In this document: positions 63,261-64,000 of the stretch, piece by piece
Numbering within the stretch: the stretch's first letter is position 1
Layout of the letters: each line of letters starts with the position of its first letter
Origin: Sphingomonas sp.
Lineage (GTDB): Bacteria; Pseudomonadota; Alphaproteobacteria; Sphingomonadales; Sphingomonadaceae
Assembly (NCBI RefSeq): GCF_017304615.1
Contig: NZ_JAFKLZ010000001.1
Coordinates: 372,001 to 436,000 of the forward strand
Reading direction: 5' to 3'
Length of the DNA stretch: 64,000 nucleotides
The notes under the pieces: model-generated
Databases searched by the model: none
Told to the model about the DNA's origin: nothing
The model's input: the letters and a program-made list of their open reading frames with translations, nothing else
Position numbers and translations under genes: made by a program

Positions 63261-63333
63261 TCCGACTTGATCCGGGGTCTCGCTTTGTCCGAGGAAGGAA
63301 GAAGTGGGATGCCGGATCAAGTCCGGCATGACG
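63261..63333. repeat. Inverted pair of CCGGACTTGATCCGG-type palindromic repeats
   Basis: Left unit TCCGACTTGATCCGGGGTC at 63261-63279. The right unit, inverted, has an 8-bp stem 63309-63316/63322-63329 around TCAAG. A third partial unit (CACCCCGGACTTGATT) lies near 62915. This palindrome type is widespread between genes of alphaproteobacteria. Confidence 0.7.
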
Positions 63334-63393
63334 ATCGGTTCGGACGCAATCGACGGTTAGATTTCTCGGCTTCGCCCCGCTACATCGCGCCGC

Positions 63394-64000
63394 ATGCCCG
63401 ATCTCGCGCCCTATGCTTCCGACCCCTGGCTGACGCGCGGGCGGCTCTTTCCGGAGGACGAGACGACGGCGCGGGGGCCGCGCGACGCGTTCCAGCGCGA
63501 CCGGGATCGCATCATCCATTCAATCAGCTTCCGGCGGCTGCGCCACAAGACTCAAGTGTTCCTGGCGCCGGACGGCGATCATTTCCGCGTCCGGCTGACC
63601 CACAGCCTGGAAGTCGCGCAGATCGGGCGGACCATCGCCCGCGCGCTCGGCCTGAACGAGGACCTGACCGAGGCGCTGTGCCTGGCGCACGACATCGGCC
63701 ACCCGCCGTTCGGCCATGCCGGTGAGGAGGCGCTGAAGGCGGCGTTGGCGGGACAGGGCGGATTCGATCATAACGGCAACACGCTGCGCGCTCTGACCGC
63801 GATCGACAGCCCCTATCCGCACTTTCCGGGGTTGAACCTGACGTGGGAGACGCTGGAGGGGCTGGCCAAGCATAACGGCCCTGTGAGCGCGCCCCAATGG
63901 GCGCTGGCGACCGCGGACGACATGTTTCCGCTGGAACTGGAGACGTTTGCCGGGCTGGAGGCGCAAGTCGCGGCGATCGCCGACGACATTGCCTACGACA
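63394..64000 (+). CDS. dgt: dGTPase-like HD-domain nucleotide hydrolase (3' partial)
   Basis: The first 202 codons of a deoxyguanosinetriphosphate triphosphohydrolase-like protein; the window ends inside it. The HD superfamily metal ligands are visible in [12 protein letters not shown] (first His) and [16 protein letters not shown] (His-Asp). The N-terminal [20 protein letters not shown] segment and KHNGPV are typical of the Dgt-like family in alphaproteobacteria. It cleaves dNTPs to deoxynucleosides and triphosphate. Start ATG 63394 agrees with family N-termini. Confidence 0.9.
   Translation, partial: MPDLAPYASDPWLTRGRLFPEDETTARGPRDAFQRDRDRIIHSISFRRLRHKTQVFLAPDGDHFRVRLTHSLEVAQIGRTIARALGLNEDLTEALCLAHDIGHPPFGHAGEEALKAALAGQGGFDHNGNTLRALTAIDSPYPHFPGLNLTWETLEGLAKHNGPVSAPQWALATADDMFPLELETFAGLEAQVAAIADDIAYD

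Overview
The window looks like chromosomal DNA of a GC-rich alphaproteobacterium, most likely a sphingomonad (Sphingomonas or a close relative). This is inferred from alphaproteobacterial gene sets (NDUFA12-like protein + DUF2155 + aat; dual cold-shock protein + DUF192; the gene order of the division cluster), from protein sequence style and from high GC. No 16S gene is present to confirm it.

Layout. 1-1811 (+): end of modA, then modB and a short modC (molybdate uptake). 1793-29051: the transcription/translation block, mostly on the minus strand. Read in the direction of transcription it is tRNA-Trp, secE, nusG, rplK, rplA, rplJ, rplL, rpoB, rpoC. This order is contiguous in most bacteria, but here it is split by unrelated genes in four places. 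Between tRNA-Trp and secE are two small genes. Between nusG and rplK are a DNA methyltransferase fused to an Mrr-like nuclease and a duplicated-HTH protein. Between rplA and rplJ are a membrane protein, a DEAD-box helicase and a YaiI-type protein. Between rplL and rpoB are two paralogous membrane proteins flanking an alpha-amino-acid ester hydrolase, a nitroreductase and an acyltransferase. A three-hairpin intergenic repeat sits 13-15 bases past the 3' end of rplL, nusG and tRNA-Trp, that is, at three of the four breakpoints.

29100-41850: ordinary accessory and housekeeping genes. They include a GGDEF-EAL signalling protein, a fatty acyl-AMP ligase, recX, a double cold-shock protein, a DUF192 lipoprotein, a strikingly AT-rich orphan membrane gene, an NDUFA12 family protein, DUF2155 overlapping aat tail to tail by 181 bases, an orphan ParA ATPase, a hypoxanthine-DNA glycosylase, small lipoproteins and a cysteine synthase.

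42011-60725: a complete division and cell-wall (dcw) cluster on the plus strand: mraZ, rsmH, ftsL, ftsI, murE, murF, mraY, murD, ftsW, murG, murC, murB, ddl, ftsQ, ftsA, ftsZ. Most junctions are 4-base ATGA/GTGA overlaps, and only short intergenic repeats open gaps at mraY/murD and murG/murC. It is preceded by a 10-bp-phased MraZ operator on the opposite strand and closed by a hairpin terminator. 60782-64000: a TPR + SPOR protein directly after ftsZ, a small gene split by one amber codon, palindromic repeats, and the start of a dGTPase-like gene cut by the window end.

No CRISPR array, transposase, integrase, rRNA gene or prophage module was seen.
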